Part shown: positions 26,149 through 35,661 of the stretch, piece after piece
Position numbering within the stretch: the stretch's first letter is position 1
Layout: each line of letters opens with the position of its first letter
Source of the DNA: G965222505 sp965222505
GTDB taxonomy: Bacteria; Bacteroidota; Rhodothermia; Rhodothermales; DATKEJ01
DNA length: 64,000 bases
Reading direction: 5' to 3'
NCBI GenBank assembly: GCA_965222505.1
Contig: OZ244956.1
Span: forward strand, 1,116,001 to 1,180,000
Translations under genes and position numbers: made by a program
Notes under the pieces: model-generated
What the model saw: the letters and a program-made list of their open reading frames with translations, nothing else
Told to the model about the DNA's origin: nothing
Database searches by the model: none

Positions 26149-27062
26149 GAACAGGGCTTTTCCATATTGTCGTATATGCGATAGCATTCTTAACAGGATG
26201 TGACTTCAAAATACCTGATGTTGAAGAAACACTTCAAGTTGAACCTGATAGTGTCGTATTTGCTCCAGGGAAAACTCAGGCACTATTACAGATTCACAAT
26301 AGTGGCGAGAACTCGTCAGTGTTCAGTTTGACGCATATCCCTTCCTGGACCAATATTGAAATTCAGGGTCCGGACCCGGAAGTGCACTATGCAGCAACAG
26401 ATACTATAAGAGGAGTGAAGGCATCTGAAACATATGAGGTGTTGATTTCAGCGACTAGGCAGGGATTGTCGCCAGGCACCTACCAAGAATTTCTTCGAGT
26501 AGAAACCAATAACCGAACCCATTCTATACCAGTCACATTGATAATAGCTCAAGGGTTTGTTTCTGGGGTGGTTACAGACGTCATTTCGCAAGATTCTCTT
26601 GCTGGTGCTATCGTTTCAACCAGTGGAATGGAAACAACTACGGATGAGAACGGAATCTACCGATTACAGGTAAATCTATTGGACTCCAGACAAAAGACAT
26701 TTCTTTTGCAAGTATCCCTAAATAATTATGTCACTAACACTGCAAACATAGTAGTTCAGGTGGATCAAGTAACATCAAAGAATTTTGCTATTCGCCGGAC
26801 AGAATATCTGACAAGCATCTCCGGACGAATCTTTGACGCCGACACGAACAATCCAATTGTAGGAGCAGAGGTCTCAACCAGTGGGACTCAAGTAACGTCG
26901 AATGCTGAGGGTGCTTACCTGTTGAAAGACCTGGACTTAGGTGAATCTAGGTCTGCAACTTTTAATCTTACAGTATCCAAAAATGGCTATAGTGATTCAG
27001 CCGTGAGTGTGACTGGTCTACTTGATCAAACCACCATTCAGGATATTGCCTTAAACAGATAA
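26145..27062 (+). CDS. Lipoprotein with two carboxypeptidase-regulatory-like domains
   Basis: A 305-residue lipoprotein. The lipobox is F-L-T-G-C with the acylated Cys19. A BACON-like beta domain follows (about 28-135; SLTHIPSWTNIEI). Then come two similar domains of about 75 residues (S-G-V-V-T-D-V-I-S-Q-D-S at about 140, and S-G-R-I-F-D-A-D-T-N-N-P at about 227) that fit the CarboxypepD_reg-like/Cna-B fold. It probably sits on the cell surface or outer-membrane periplasmic face next to the large secreted protein. Its partner is unknown. Confidence 0.65.
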   Translation: MRTGLFHIVVYAIAFLTGCDFKIPDVEETLQVEPDSVVFAPGKTQALLQIHNSGENSSVFSLTHIPSWTNIEIQGPDPEVHYAATDTIRGVKASETYEVLISATRQGLSPGTYQEFLRVETNNRTHSIPVTLIIAQGFVSGVVTDVISQDSLAGAIVSTSGMETTTDENGIYRLQVNLLDSRQKTFLLQVSLNNYVTNTANIVVQVDQVTSKNFAIRRTEYLTSISGRIFDADTNNPIVGAEVSTSGTQVTSNAEGAYLLKDLDLGESRSATFNLTVSKNGYSDSAVSVTGLLDQTTIQDIALNR

Positions 27063-27128
27063 CTAACCATACTGCGAACTTTTTCAGATATCAGCGATTC
27101 CCTCAAAAACTAATAAATATTATCTGAT

Positions 27129-30100
27129 ATGAATCGGTTCCTATTTGTATTCACGTGTATGTTATGTTGCTGGACTGAATTGGCTCTAGCACAAGACAAG
27201 ATATATTGGACGGAATTAGGCAACAACCGAATTGGGCGTAGTAACTCTGATGGAAGTGGCCGTGAGGTAGGATTTATAGATGGCCTCGCCATGCCGCTTG
27301 GGCTTGCGCTTGATTTGGAAAGCGAAATTCTATATTGGACCGAAGATGAAACCAACCAAATTAAGCGAGCCAGCCTCAGTAATCCTTCTAACGTTGAGAG
27401 TCTGAATATTAGTGTAGAGATTCAGGTACCAAGTGGTTTAGCACTTGATATTGAGAATGGTAAAATATACTGGACCGATAGGGGTACTGGGGAGATCAAC
27501 CGTGCGAACATAGATGGTAGTGAAGCTGAGACCTTGGTTGAGGGACTAGATCAACCAAGTGATATTGTCCTAGATACAAGAAATGGCAAAATATATTGGA
27601 CGGAACTAGGTAACAATCGAATTGGGCGAATCAACCTAGATAGAAGTAGCCGTGAGGAAGCTTTTATTGATGGTCTCGACATGCCGCTTGGACTGGTTCT
27701 CGATGTGCGCAATGGAAATATATATTGGACCGAGGATGGAAGCAACCTAATAAAGCGAGCCAGTCTCAATAATCCTTCTAACGTCGATATCCTTGATCTT
27801 AGACCTTCTGTGACAGTTGAAGTGCCAAGTGGTTTAGCACTTGATATTGAGAATGGTAAAATATACTGGACCGATAGGGGTACTGGGGAGATCAACCGTG
27901 CGAACATAGATGGTAGTGAAGCTGAGACCTTGGTTGAGGGACTAGATCAACCAAGTGATATTGTCCTGGATATTGAAAATGATGTGCTCTTCGAAGAAGT
28001 TGTACCGACTAATTTAGACGGAGGGACTCGAGGTGTAAAATGGGGCGACTACAACCAAGATGGCTTCCTTGATGTTGCGATATCCGGCGAGCAAAGAAAT
28101 GGCGGGGTATCAACAAGCGTTTATCGAAATGAGCAGGGTACGGGTTCTTTTACTCTAATCTTAAATATTATAAACCTAGAAGGGGCTCTTGCATGGGGGG
28201 ACTACGATAATGATGGAGACCTAGATCTCGTCATTGCTGGCAATATGGGCAGTGAACGCGTCACGCGACTATATCGGAATAGCAACAATGACCAATTTGT
28301 CGAAGTAACAGACGCAGGTATGCCTTCAATGGAAGGGCATCACGTATCCTGGGCCGACTATGACAATGATGGAGATCTAGATCTTTCTATTAATGGCATA
28401 AATGCCTCCAATCAACCACAGAGCCTGCTATTCAACAATATCGACGGTATTTTCTCAGAAGATGATGTTGGTTTGCCACAAGCAAGTAATGGTACTATCA
28501 CTTGGGGAGATTACGACCAAGATGGCGATTTAGATATTTTTCATAGCGGGGCTCTCGCACCGGGTCGAACTTGTGGTATATACAACAATGAAGGTGGCAA
28601 CTTCACCCATCGTGTTGGCTGTGCCGTCTTCGTTGTCGAAAATGGACTCTTCTCGAACGATGCTGCTTGGGGAGATTATGACGATGATGGAGATCTTGAT
28701 TTACTCTTCAGCGGACAAGCGGGTAGCAATTGGCAAGCAAAAGTTTTCCGTAACGATGGTTTAGATGTATTCGTAGATACCAGTTCAGATCTTTTAGGGC
28801 TGAGTCAGGGTTCGGCGTCTTGGGGTGATATTGATAATGATGGGGATTTAGATATAATGCTTACCGGAATTACGGCTCCAAAGGAGGGAACAACTCATAT
28901 CTACAAAAACGACAACGGTGTTTTCAGCCTTCTTGGTACTAGACTTCCAAACTTATACAATGGACGATCAGCGTTAGGGGATTTCGATAATGACGGTGAT
29001 CTTGATACCATTATTATTGGACGAGATAATTCTAATAGTCCGCCAAGAGTAGTTTTATTTAGGAATGCATCTGATCAAGTAAATGTAGTACCAAATCCAC
29101 CCAATAACTTGGATGCAATTGTGTCTGAAGAATCCGTGATATTTCAATGGACTGCCTCGACTGATGATAAGACCCCGAGTCTTGGTTTGAGCTACAATCT
29201 TCGTGTAGGGACACAGCCTGGTTCGTCAGACGTAATGACACCAATGTCTGTGGCAGAATCGGGCCAGCGACTAGTTCCTGCCCTAGGAAATGCTGAACAA
29301 AATCTAACTTGGAGATTGAATAATCTCCCACTAGGGACGTATTATTGGAGCATTCAAGCGATAGATCATTCTTGGGGCGGTTCGGTATTTTCAACAGAGG
29401 CGACATTTACCGTTAGTCCAGACCCTCAGCCACCATCAGCTTCTTTCACCACGACTCCCACGGTAGGCGAATTGCCCCTCATGGTTAACTTTGATGCATC
29501 CGCATCCAATGACCCTGACGGTATAATCAGCAGTTATGCTTGGGACTTTGGAAATGGCAGTAACGGTAGTGGCGAAATGACGAGCCATATGTATTCGAAT
29601 GCAGGTAGTTATACTGTGACACTAACGGTTACGGATAATGATGGTTTGACGGGACAGTCGACCAGGATCGTTACTGTAACTGCACCTCCCTTTTCTGCTA
29701 CAGGCGCTAATGGTGGTGTTGGGTTCCATGGTCAGTTGATAGGGTGGGCCTGTAACCAAGCAAGACCAAATTCAAGTACCAATGTTGTCTTTTATGGCAA
29801 TGGACCAGCAGGTAGTGATGGACTTGTTCTGGGAGATACACTAACCATTTTTGAGTCAGAAGATAATATTAATGCCGCCTGTGGTGGCGGAAATACTCAT
29901 CGTTACAGGTTTGCAATACCTCCTGAGAAAATCGTCGAATTGGGTACCGACCCATTCACTGTATATGCATATGCAAGAGATGTACATACAGGGACCCTAA
30001 CGCTACTCGATTTAAGCCCACAGACTATACATATTATTGACCTCGATCCTCGGCCGGTCGGGATATTGGACTCCTTAATAATTAACGGTCAACTAGCGGG

Positions 30101-31046
30101 CTGGGCTTGTGATACCAACAATTCTGATAGCTCCATTGTAGTCCGATTCTATAATGATCAGAATGGATCCTTAAACCTAATCAATGAAACGGTTGCGGAT
30201 GCCGATTCGGGACCAGATATAGCTGATCGTTGTGGTGGAGGGAATAACCACCGCTTTTTTTATCGGTTCACTGCTACTGATTTATTACAGATTAACTCAG
30301 ATCCGTTTACGATTGATGTGTTTGGTGTTGATCCTATAACTGGACGTGAAAACCGCTTGTTTGGTTCTCCTAAAACGATTATACGTTTTGAGCTAAACCA
30401 AAGACCTACAGGCGTTCTTGAGGAGATCTCTGTCGATGGATTAATTGAAGGTTGGGCCTGTGATCGAGATGATCCACCAGCTAGTATTTCTGTAAGACTA
30501 ACGGGGCTAGGTCTGAGTGGAATTGAACATGAGTTAGCTGTCATTGTTGCAGATTTGGCTTCGCAGCAAGGGGTTGCAGATGAATGTAACGGCGGATTTA
30601 ATCACCGATTCAGCTATATGCTGACAGAAGAAGATCTAAACTGGTTAGGTATTGGTACTGTTGAAATTCGAGCTTATGCAATAGACCCGGTTTATAATAT
30701 TGTTCAACAACAATTACATGGTTCTCCGCGTACTTATGTCATAATTGGCGATGTTTCAGAGGAAAATGAGTCTGAACTACCGACGGAATATGCATTACTA
30801 CCTAGTTTCCCCAACCCATTCAATAACATTACCAGACTTACGTTTACACTTCCTCAAGCAGAGTCAATTCGCTTGAGTGTCTATGACGTGCAAGGTCGAT
30901 TAATTACTGTTATTACTGAGGGAAGATATTCATCAGGTGTTCATTCTATTCTCTTTAATGCTCAGTACTTACCGAATGGGGTATATATTGCTGTGTTTCA
31001 GACTCCAAAGACCAACTTTATACAACGCATAGTGCAACTAAAATGA
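27129..31046 (+). CDS. Large type IX-secreted surface protein (YWTD, VCBS/FG-GAP, PKD, repeat domains)
   Basis: A 1305-residue secreted protein. Domains in order: signal peptide (1-21); LDL-receptor-like YWTD beta-propeller repeats (about 22-285, I-Y-W-T-E and I-Y-W-T-D units); VCBS/FG-GAP repeats (about 290-650, W-G-D-Y-D-N-D-G-D-L-D motifs that bind Ca2+ in relatives); a fibronectin-like part; a PKD domain (about 770-855); three repeats of about 120 residues, each with G-W-A-C and a later C-x-G-G-x-x-H-R, likely disulfide-bonded; and a type IX sorting domain at the end (P-S-F-P-N-P-F-N to V-Q-L-K). It is probably an adhesin or ligand-binding surface protein. Confidence 0.85.
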   Translation: MNRFLFVFTCMLCCWTELALAQDKIYWTELGNNRIGRSNSDGSGREVGFIDGLAMPLGLALDLESEILYWTEDETNQIKRASLSNPSNVESLNISVEIQVPSGLALDIENGKIYWTDRGTGEINRANIDGSEAETLVEGLDQPSDIVLDTRNGKIYWTELGNNRIGRINLDRSSREEAFIDGLDMPLGLVLDVRNGNIYWTEDGSNLIKRASLNNPSNVDILDLRPSVTVEVPSGLALDIENGKIYWTDRGTGEINRANIDGSEAETLVEGLDQPSDIVLDIENDVLFEEVVPTNLDGGTRGVKWGDYNQDGFLDVAISGEQRNGGVSTSVYRNEQGTGSFTLILNIINLEGALAWGDYDNDGDLDLVIAGNMGSERVTRLYRNSNNDQFVEVTDAGMPSMEGHHVSWADYDNDGDLDLSINGINASNQPQSLLFNNIDGIFSEDDVGLPQASNGTITWGDYDQDGDLDIFHSGALAPGRTCGIYNNEGGNFTHRVGCAVFVVENGLFSNDAAWGDYDDDGDLDLLFSGQAGSNWQAKVFRNDGLDVFVDTSSDLLGLSQGSASWGDIDNDGDLDIMLTGITAPKEGTTHIYKNDNGVFSLLGTRLPNLYNGRSALGDFDNDGDLDTIIIGRDNSNSPPRVVLFRNASDQVNVVPNPPNNLDAIVSEESVIFQWTASTDDKTPSLGLSYNLRVGTQPGSSDVMTPMSVAESGQRLVPALGNAEQNLTWRLNNLPLGTYYWSIQAIDHSWGGSVFSTEATFTVSPDPQPPSASFTTTPTVGELPLMVNFDASASNDPDGIISSYAWDFGNGSNGSGEMTSHMYSNAGSYTVTLTVTDNDGLTGQSTRIVTVTAPPFSATGANGGVGFHGQLIGWACNQARPNSSTNVVFYGNGPAGSDGLVLGDTLTIFESEDNINAACGGGNTHRYRFAIPPEKIVELGTDPFTVYAYARDVHTGTLTLLDLSPQTIHIIDLDPRPVGILDSLIINGQLAGWACDTNNSDSSIVVRFYNDQNGSLNLINETVADADSGPDIADRCGGGNNHRFFYRFTATDLLQINSDPFTIDVFGVDPITGRENRLFGSPKTIIRFELNQRPTGVLEEISVDGLIEGWACDRDDPPASISVRLTGLGLSGIEHELAVIVADLASQQGVADECNGGFNHRFSYMLTEEDLNWLGIGTVEIRAYAIDPVYNIVQQQLHGSPRTYVIIGDVSEENESELPTEYALLPSFPNPFNNITRLTFTLPQAESIRLSVYDVQGRLITVITEGRYSSGVHSILFNAQYLPNGVYIAVFQTPKTNFIQRIVQLK
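27429..27970 (+). repeat. Near-exact 396-bp offset repeat in the YWTD region
   Basis: About 145 bp beginning CCAAGTGGTTTAGCAC at 27429 recur almost unchanged at 27825 within the propeller-coding part, with the segments between also similar. This suggests recent duplication of propeller blades. Confidence 0.75.
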
Positions 31047-31138
31047 ATAGAAAGTTTATCCGGTGGTAGGCTTGTATACTTCCAGTTCCGACATCGTAGC
31101 ATTGATATGATGGAACATGTTAATCAACGGTTATTCGT

Positions 31139-31630
31139 TCAGTCTACATGACCAAATGCCGTAAGCACTAATGCAGCAGCATCAAACGTGTTGATACGTA
31201 AATCCTCGCTCATCCATAGCTTACGTTTGGGTGGAAGGTAGGGCGATAATTCTGGAAACCACGCCGTAATACAGCAGGCTCGGGCATATTTGGTATGAGC
31301 ATCATACGCAGAAAAGTAGTTCTCAACATCGTGCTGGGATATACCGAGAGTTTCAACACCACATTGATAGGTAAACGCCTGAAGCGCCGTCAGGAGATTT
31401 TTAACCCGCTGTCTTCGCTGGCACGATGGATGGGTTATATCCTCACACACAAGAGCAGCCGGCTCATAGCGAGCAAGGAGCCGTGTAATACGTTCGAGAC
31501 AGCTCTCGTGGGAGAGAGGGCGTACTTCGGCGTGTCCCCAATCAATAAGCGTTTCAGGGTCTTCAAAGACCACATAGGCAAATCCTTTCGTCGTTGGGTC
31601 AATCCCCACGACCCGTTCAACCCCATTCAT
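31139..31630 (-). CDS. RuvC-like nuclease-fold protein
   Basis: A 163-residue protein with an RNase H/RuvC-type core: the first strand V-V-G-I-D-P-T-T-K-G holds the first catalytic Asp, L-V-C-E-D a second acid, and I-N-T-F-D-A-A-A-L-V-L the last Asp. This is the order found in RuvC-family Holliday-junction resolvases. It overlaps the upstream Xre-type regulator gene by four bases. It may process recombination intermediates of the element, or act on CRISPR-unrelated DNA structures; the substrate is not known. Confidence 0.6.
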   Translation of the reverse strand: MNGVERVVGIDPTTKGFAYVVFEDPETLIDWGHAEVRPLSHESCLERITRLLARYEPAALVCEDITHPSCQRRQRVKNLLTALQAFTYQCGVETLGISQHDVENYFSAYDAHTKYARACCITAWFPELSPYLPPKRKLWMSEDLRINTFDAAALVLTAFGHVD

Positions 31631-31974
31631 AGTAGTAAATCCCGAGGGGTTATAATTTCAGAAAGGGTATCGATGACGCGTTCAGTCTTGGGAGACAGTG
31701 GCTTTGCTGTAAGAACATTACGGAGGTGGTCGGCACGTTCGATGATCCGCTCTTCAATATCTACATACCTACCAGCGAATAGATCTCGCAAAGGGACTTG
31801 GAATATCACCTCATAGGCCACTATGGCACTAAATGAAGGCAAAGCAGCCGAGTTTTCGTGTCGGGAGATTTGTGTTTTGTGGAGCAAGCCCATGAGGAAG
31901 GCCACATCTCCTTGGTTAAGGCCGCTGCGTTTGCGATAGGTCCGCAGATAGTGCGGCAGTTTGTTAGATGACAT
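31627..31974 (-). CDS. Xre-family helix-turn-helix regulator
   Basis: A 115-residue protein from the ATG at 31974 (MSSNKLPHYLR). An HTH_3/Xre domain covers about 8-62 (RSGLNQGDVAFLMGLLHKTQ, then ISRHENSAALPSFS). The rest is helical. It is coupled by ATGA overlap to the RuvC-like gene. It could be the repressor or maintenance regulator of this module. Confidence 0.75.
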   Translation of the reverse strand: MSSNKLPHYLRTYRKRSGLNQGDVAFLMGLLHKTQISRHENSAALPSFSAIVAYEVIFQVPLRDLFAGRYVDIEERIIERADHLRNVLTAKPLSPKTERVIDTLSEIITPRDLLL

Positions 31975-32207
31975 AAAGAACAATAAGAACAATTAGGTCT
32001 GGTAATGACCTTCAGCATGCCACAAAGAGAGGAGCAAGGGCGACAGGGAGAAAAGTAGTTCTTGAGCTAACATTCTGAACGACTTGGGGATAGCCGCTCG
32101 GGGACATTGGGGACTTCAGGGACGTTGTAGGGAGTATCGAGAGGATTGAGATAAGAAATATCAAGGCTATATTTGACATGGCAGAATAGCGCCCGGTACC
32201 TATATAA

Positions 32208-33530
32208 GGTAGTATACCGTGAAGTGTGCGGGAGGGCCCCGTCATAGGTCTAGGCGAAGCCGTTCGCCAAAGATAATTGATAGCTGCGACAAGGTCATAT
32301 TCCAGTTGTGGATCGGCCGCTTCCACTTGGCCGTTATCTCCTCTTGGACCAGATACAGGAGCTTCATCAAGGCGTCGTCACTGGTAAAGGCCCCTTTCGT
32401 CTTGGTGACCTTCCTGAGCTGCCGGTGGAAGCCCTCGATAATATTCGTCGTGTAGATCACACGCCGGATCTCAGGGGCATAAGCAAAATACACCGAGAGC
32501 CGAGGCCAGTTTCTTCGCCAGGAGCCAATGACTACTGGATACTTGCTACCCCACCGGGCTTCGAGCTTGTCCAGGTTGTGCTCGGCGGCCTCAAGGGTTC
32601 TGGCCTTATAGATCTGTTTCAGATCCTGCATGAAGGCTTTAACATCCTTCCAAGCAATGTACTTTTTGCTGTTGCGGACCTGGTGCACGATACAAAGCTG
32701 GACCTGGGTCTGGGGGAAGATGCTCTCGATGGCCTCGGCGAATCCGGAGAGGTTGTCGATACAAGCGATAAATATATCATCTACCCCTCGATTCTTAAGA
32801 TCCGTCAAGACCTGCAGCCAGAACTTGGATCCTTCCTGCTCGCCAATGTAGAGGCCCAAGAGCTCCTTGTAACCCTCCTGATTGAGGCCGATGATGCAGT
32901 AAATGGCCTTGGTCACCACCCGGCCTTCATGGCGAACTTTGTAGTGGATGGCGTCCAACCAAACAAAGGGGTAAACCGACTCCAAAGGCCGGTCTCGCCA
33001 CTGCTGCAGAAGCGGTAGAATCTTGTCTGTAATTCGGCTGATCGTCGCCGTCGAGACCTCAAGGTCATACATCTCGGCTAGGTAGTCCCGGATATCGCCA
33101 TAGCTGGATCCTCGGGCATAAAGCGCGATGATCTGCCGGTCGAGATCCGTTCCCAGTCGGCTTTGTCGTTTAGGGATAATCTGGGGGTCGAAGCTGGCAT
33201 TACGATCCCTCGGCGTCTGGATCTCGACCTGGCCAAGGGCGGTTTTGACGGTCTTCTTGCCTTTGCCATTGCTGCGGTTCTTTGGACCGGGCTCTTGCAG
33301 GTGGGCGTCGAGTTCGGCCTCAAGGGTCTCTTCGAGAAACTCCTTGATCAGTGGTGTGAGCACACCCTCAGTGCCGAGCAGTGAGCCGCCGGCTTTGAGT
33401 TTGTCTTTAGCCCGTTGCTTGAACTCGTCGAAATCGAAGGTGTCGTTGTGGGATTTGTTTTTGCGTTTCATTGTGTGTCAGGGTTAGGTTCTTAAAATAA
33501 ACCCTCCTGCACACTTCACGTAATACCCTC
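32208..33530 (-). mobile_element. IS256-family insertion sequence, copy 1 (complete)
   Basis: About 1323 bp flanked by an 8-bp direct repeat CTATATAA (32200-32207 and 33531-33538). A matching C on both sides leaves a 9-bp target repeat possible. The ends form an imperfect inverted repeat that shares CGTGAAGTGTGC and GGAGGG. It contains one intact transposase gene. The intact target duplication suggests a fairly recent insertion between the Xre/RuvC genes and the ATPase gene. Confidence 0.85.
32242..33471 (-). CDS. IS256-family transposase, copy 1
   Basis: A 409-residue DDE transposase of the IS256/mutator type. The catalytic acids lie in VWLDAIHYKVR, IACIDNLSGFAEAI and the EARWGSKYP region. 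The H-R-Q-L-R-K-V-T-K-T-K-G segment is typical of the family. The protein is nearly identical to the copy at 40094-41323; changes include S/N, T/S and K/R substitutions. Confidence 0.95.
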   Translation of the reverse strand: MKRKNKSHNDTFDFDEFKQRAKDKLKAGGSLLGTEGVLTPLIKEFLEETLEAELDAHLQEPGPKNRSNGKGKKTVKTALGQVEIQTPRDRNASFDPQIIPKRQSRLGTDLDRQIIALYARGSSYGDIRDYLAEMYDLEVSTATISRITDKILPLLQQWRDRPLESVYPFVWLDAIHYKVRHEGRVVTKAIYCIIGLNQEGYKELLGLYIGEQEGSKFWLQVLTDLKNRGVDDIFIACIDNLSGFAEAIESIFPQTQVQLCIVHQVRNSKKYIAWKDVKAFMQDLKQIYKARTLEAAEHNLDKLEARWGSKYPVVIGSWRRNWPRLSVYFAYAPEIRRVIYTTNIIEGFHRQLRKVTKTKGAFTSDDALMKLLYLVQEEITAKWKRPIHNWNMTLSQLSIIFGERLRLDL

Positions 33531-33577
33531 CTATATAAAGTCCCCAACGTCCCTATGTCCCCAGGGTGAAGATGTTT

Positions 33578-34963
33578 CTAGTTACCGGCTGCAATGCCGA
33601 ATTTCTCGAATAACCAGTCGAGCTTCTGTGTCTCGGAGGGCGGAATAATGTAGACCCCATTACTTTTCTGTGTCCTGAGTTGAAGCTGGTGCCGAATGAT
33701 GCCACCGATCCATTTCGGTGTTATCGCACGGTTATAGTCATCTCCATGCAGGTCGTTGAACCAATCCGCTATATGTTTGACCGAAGGTTTCTCGCCTGCT
33801 TTGATAAGGTCACGAATAATTTCAAGCACCTGAGCTTCAGCGTCCATTCCTCGATCTTCCCGTAAGACTTGGTCATATTCACAGGCAAGCTCTACCAATT
33901 CCTCTCGGATTGCCTGGTCATCGACAATCGAAAGCAGGGGGTTAAATACTTGCTTAAGGCGAGGCTGGATTGATGTATCCGAGAGGTGATCATGTGCCTC
34001 AAAACGGTGAGCATGACGAAACCGGAAGGTGAGTAACAGGTTTCTCAGAACGAGCGCTTCTTGTTTTTGCTTTTTAGGAAGGTTGATAGGAATTCCTGGC
34101 CGGAGCCTACGCTGGCCCATCTCTTCGGTAAGGCAGCGGGTTTCGAGGGCTCGATCCTCAAAGGATTTGCGTGTAGCAATGAGTTTGGGGCCGAAAATAG
34201 TATAGGCATGAGGGTTGTACTCACCGGTGCCGGATACTTCACTGCGGAGCACCGGAAAACCTCGCGCATTGCCGTTGTTGAGAATCTTAATAATCTCTGA
34301 CTTTTCGTCGCTTGCTCTAAAGTCGCCCTCGTCAATAATGAGGGTACCACGGGCGGCATCAATCATGCGGAAGAGTGGAGAGATCGTCGATGCGCCACTG
34401 GCGAATATCGGCTTATAGCAGATGGAGCCAACAGTAATCAGAAAACGGGTTTTTCCACTGCCGGCATCTCCCTTGAGCCGCAGATAGGGCAACTCGTTAA
34501 AGGAATCATAGACCCAGGAGAAAAGGACATAGTAGCAAGCAATCCGCTCAAAAAGGGGGCTTACGTCCACATATTTTTTGATGTAGTTCTGAATATATCC
34601 GATGAGTTGTGGCACCGTCCCGTATTCAAGAGCCTCGGACGGCAAGAGAATTGCTTCATGCTTTAAGAGGTTGTTATGAGGAGAATAGGGCACGAGCTTA
34701 ACGCCTTTGTATGTGACGTGTGATTTGTATTGTTGTTGACCGTCCTTAGATACACAGAGGAGGGATTTCCCTTGATCGTTCCGAAAAATCATCTCCACAA
34801 GTGTGGATTCGTTAATAAGTAAAGAGAAAATGGGACGGGTAATATGTTGTTTTTCTTTAGGAGCGCTGCTTGCTGGCATTCTCTGAGCATAACCCTCAAG
34901 TACATAGCAGGTTAGGGGGTGAATCGTAGCATTCTCGGTAACTCTAACTTGTGCGGATAACAC
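33578..34963 (-). CDS. Replication-type P-loop ATPase (phage/plasmid helicase-like)
   Basis: About 461 residues. The central ATPase has Walker A GDAGSGKTRFL (about 165-175) and Walker B TLIIDEGDF (about 208). Its context resembles the DUF3631/D5-like helicase-primase group of phages and plasmids. The C-terminal 90 residues look like a winged helix (PKWIGGIIRHQLQLRTQKSNGVYII). The start is uncertain: GTG at 34963 gives the full frame; ATG at 34879 would shorten it by 28 residues. It may drive replication of the mobile element. No primase domain is obvious. Confidence 0.65.
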   Translation of the reverse strand: MLSAQVRVTENATIHPLTCYVLEGYAQRMPASSAPKEKQHITRPIFSLLINESTLVEMIFRNDQGKSLLCVSKDGQQQYKSHVTYKGVKLVPYSPHNNLLKHEAILLPSEALEYGTVPQLIGYIQNYIKKYVDVSPLFERIACYYVLFSWVYDSFNELPYLRLKGDAGSGKTRFLITVGSICYKPIFASGASTISPLFRMIDAARGTLIIDEGDFRASDEKSEIIKILNNGNARGFPVLRSEVSGTGEYNPHAYTIFGPKLIATRKSFEDRALETRCLTEEMGQRRLRPGIPINLPKKQKQEALVLRNLLLTFRFRHAHRFEAHDHLSDTSIQPRLKQVFNPLLSIVDDQAIREELVELACEYDQVLREDRGMDAEAQVLEIIRDLIKAGEKPSVKHIADWFNDLHGDDYNRAITPKWIGGIIRHQLQLRTQKSNGVYIIPPSETQKLDWLFEKFGIAAGN

Positions 34964-35006
34964 CTTTTATATTACATATTTGATAATGCCCCGAAAAAAA
35001 CTAGGA

Positions 35007-35654
35007 TTAGTACCGGGCTTCTGGGTTTTTAAAAGGATTTGGTGCCCGACCACATTCACGAGCAGGATTACCCATAACGAGAGTTCTCTCTGGGACATTT
35101 TTAGTAACCACGCTTCCAGCGGCTACATAGGCTCCTGCACCAATATGTATACCACCTATGATTATAGCACCCTCACCAACGAAAGCTTGTTGACCGATTG
35201 TGGGTGGGTCTTCAGGAATTCCACGGACAGCATCTACAAATTTATGAATTAACTTACCGTAAACAACAGCCTCACTCTCAATTTGAACATCATTACAAAT
35301 GAATCCCCCGATCCAACACCCATCGGCCACATTTACTCGATTCATTATTTGGGCTCGATGAAAGACCTCAACATTCTGACCAATAGAGACATCATGACCA
35401 ATATAAATTCCGTGTGAAAGGAACGATCCTTCTCCTATATTACTACCGTCGCCAATGAAAACACCAGAGCAGATAACAACATTGTCTTCAATAATAGTGC
35501 CTCTAGAATCAGCCCAGTGAAACTGTCCTGATGAACTCAACTGAGCGCTATCTATTTCGACAGGATGGCCAAGAATAGCAAAAGGCCCAATATCTACATT
35601 TTTTCCTATTTTAGTATTCGGGAAAATCACTTTATTTGACGCAAAGTCCGTCAT
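35007..35654 (-). CDS. Left-handed beta-helix (hexapeptide-repeat) acyltransferase
   Basis: A 215-residue protein with many hexapeptide turns (IFPNTKIGKNVDIG, IGDGSNIGEGS, VGEGAIIIGGIHIG) and the usual end V-A-A-G-S-V-V-T-K-N-V-P. This is the fold of sugar O- and N-acetyltransferases. It is the last gene of the five-gene cluster, seven bases after the radical SAM gene. It probably acylates a glycan or small molecule made by the cluster; the acceptor is unknown. Confidence 0.8.
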   Translation of the reverse strand: MTDFASNKVIFPNTKIGKNVDIGPFAILGHPVEIDSAQLSSSGQFHWADSRGTIIEDNVVICSGVFIGDGSNIGEGSFLSHGIYIGHDVSIGQNVEVFHRAQIMNRVNVADGCWIGGFICNDVQIESEAVVYGKLIHKFVDAVRGIPEDPPTIGQQAFVGEGAIIIGGIHIGAGAYVAAGSVVTKNVPERTLVMGNPARECGRAPNPFKNPEARY

Positions 35655-35661
35655 ACGTGCC

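Noticed and set aside
32308..33018. Plus-strand frame inside the IS256 copy 1
   Set aside because: Antisense shadow of the transposase; no independent evidence.
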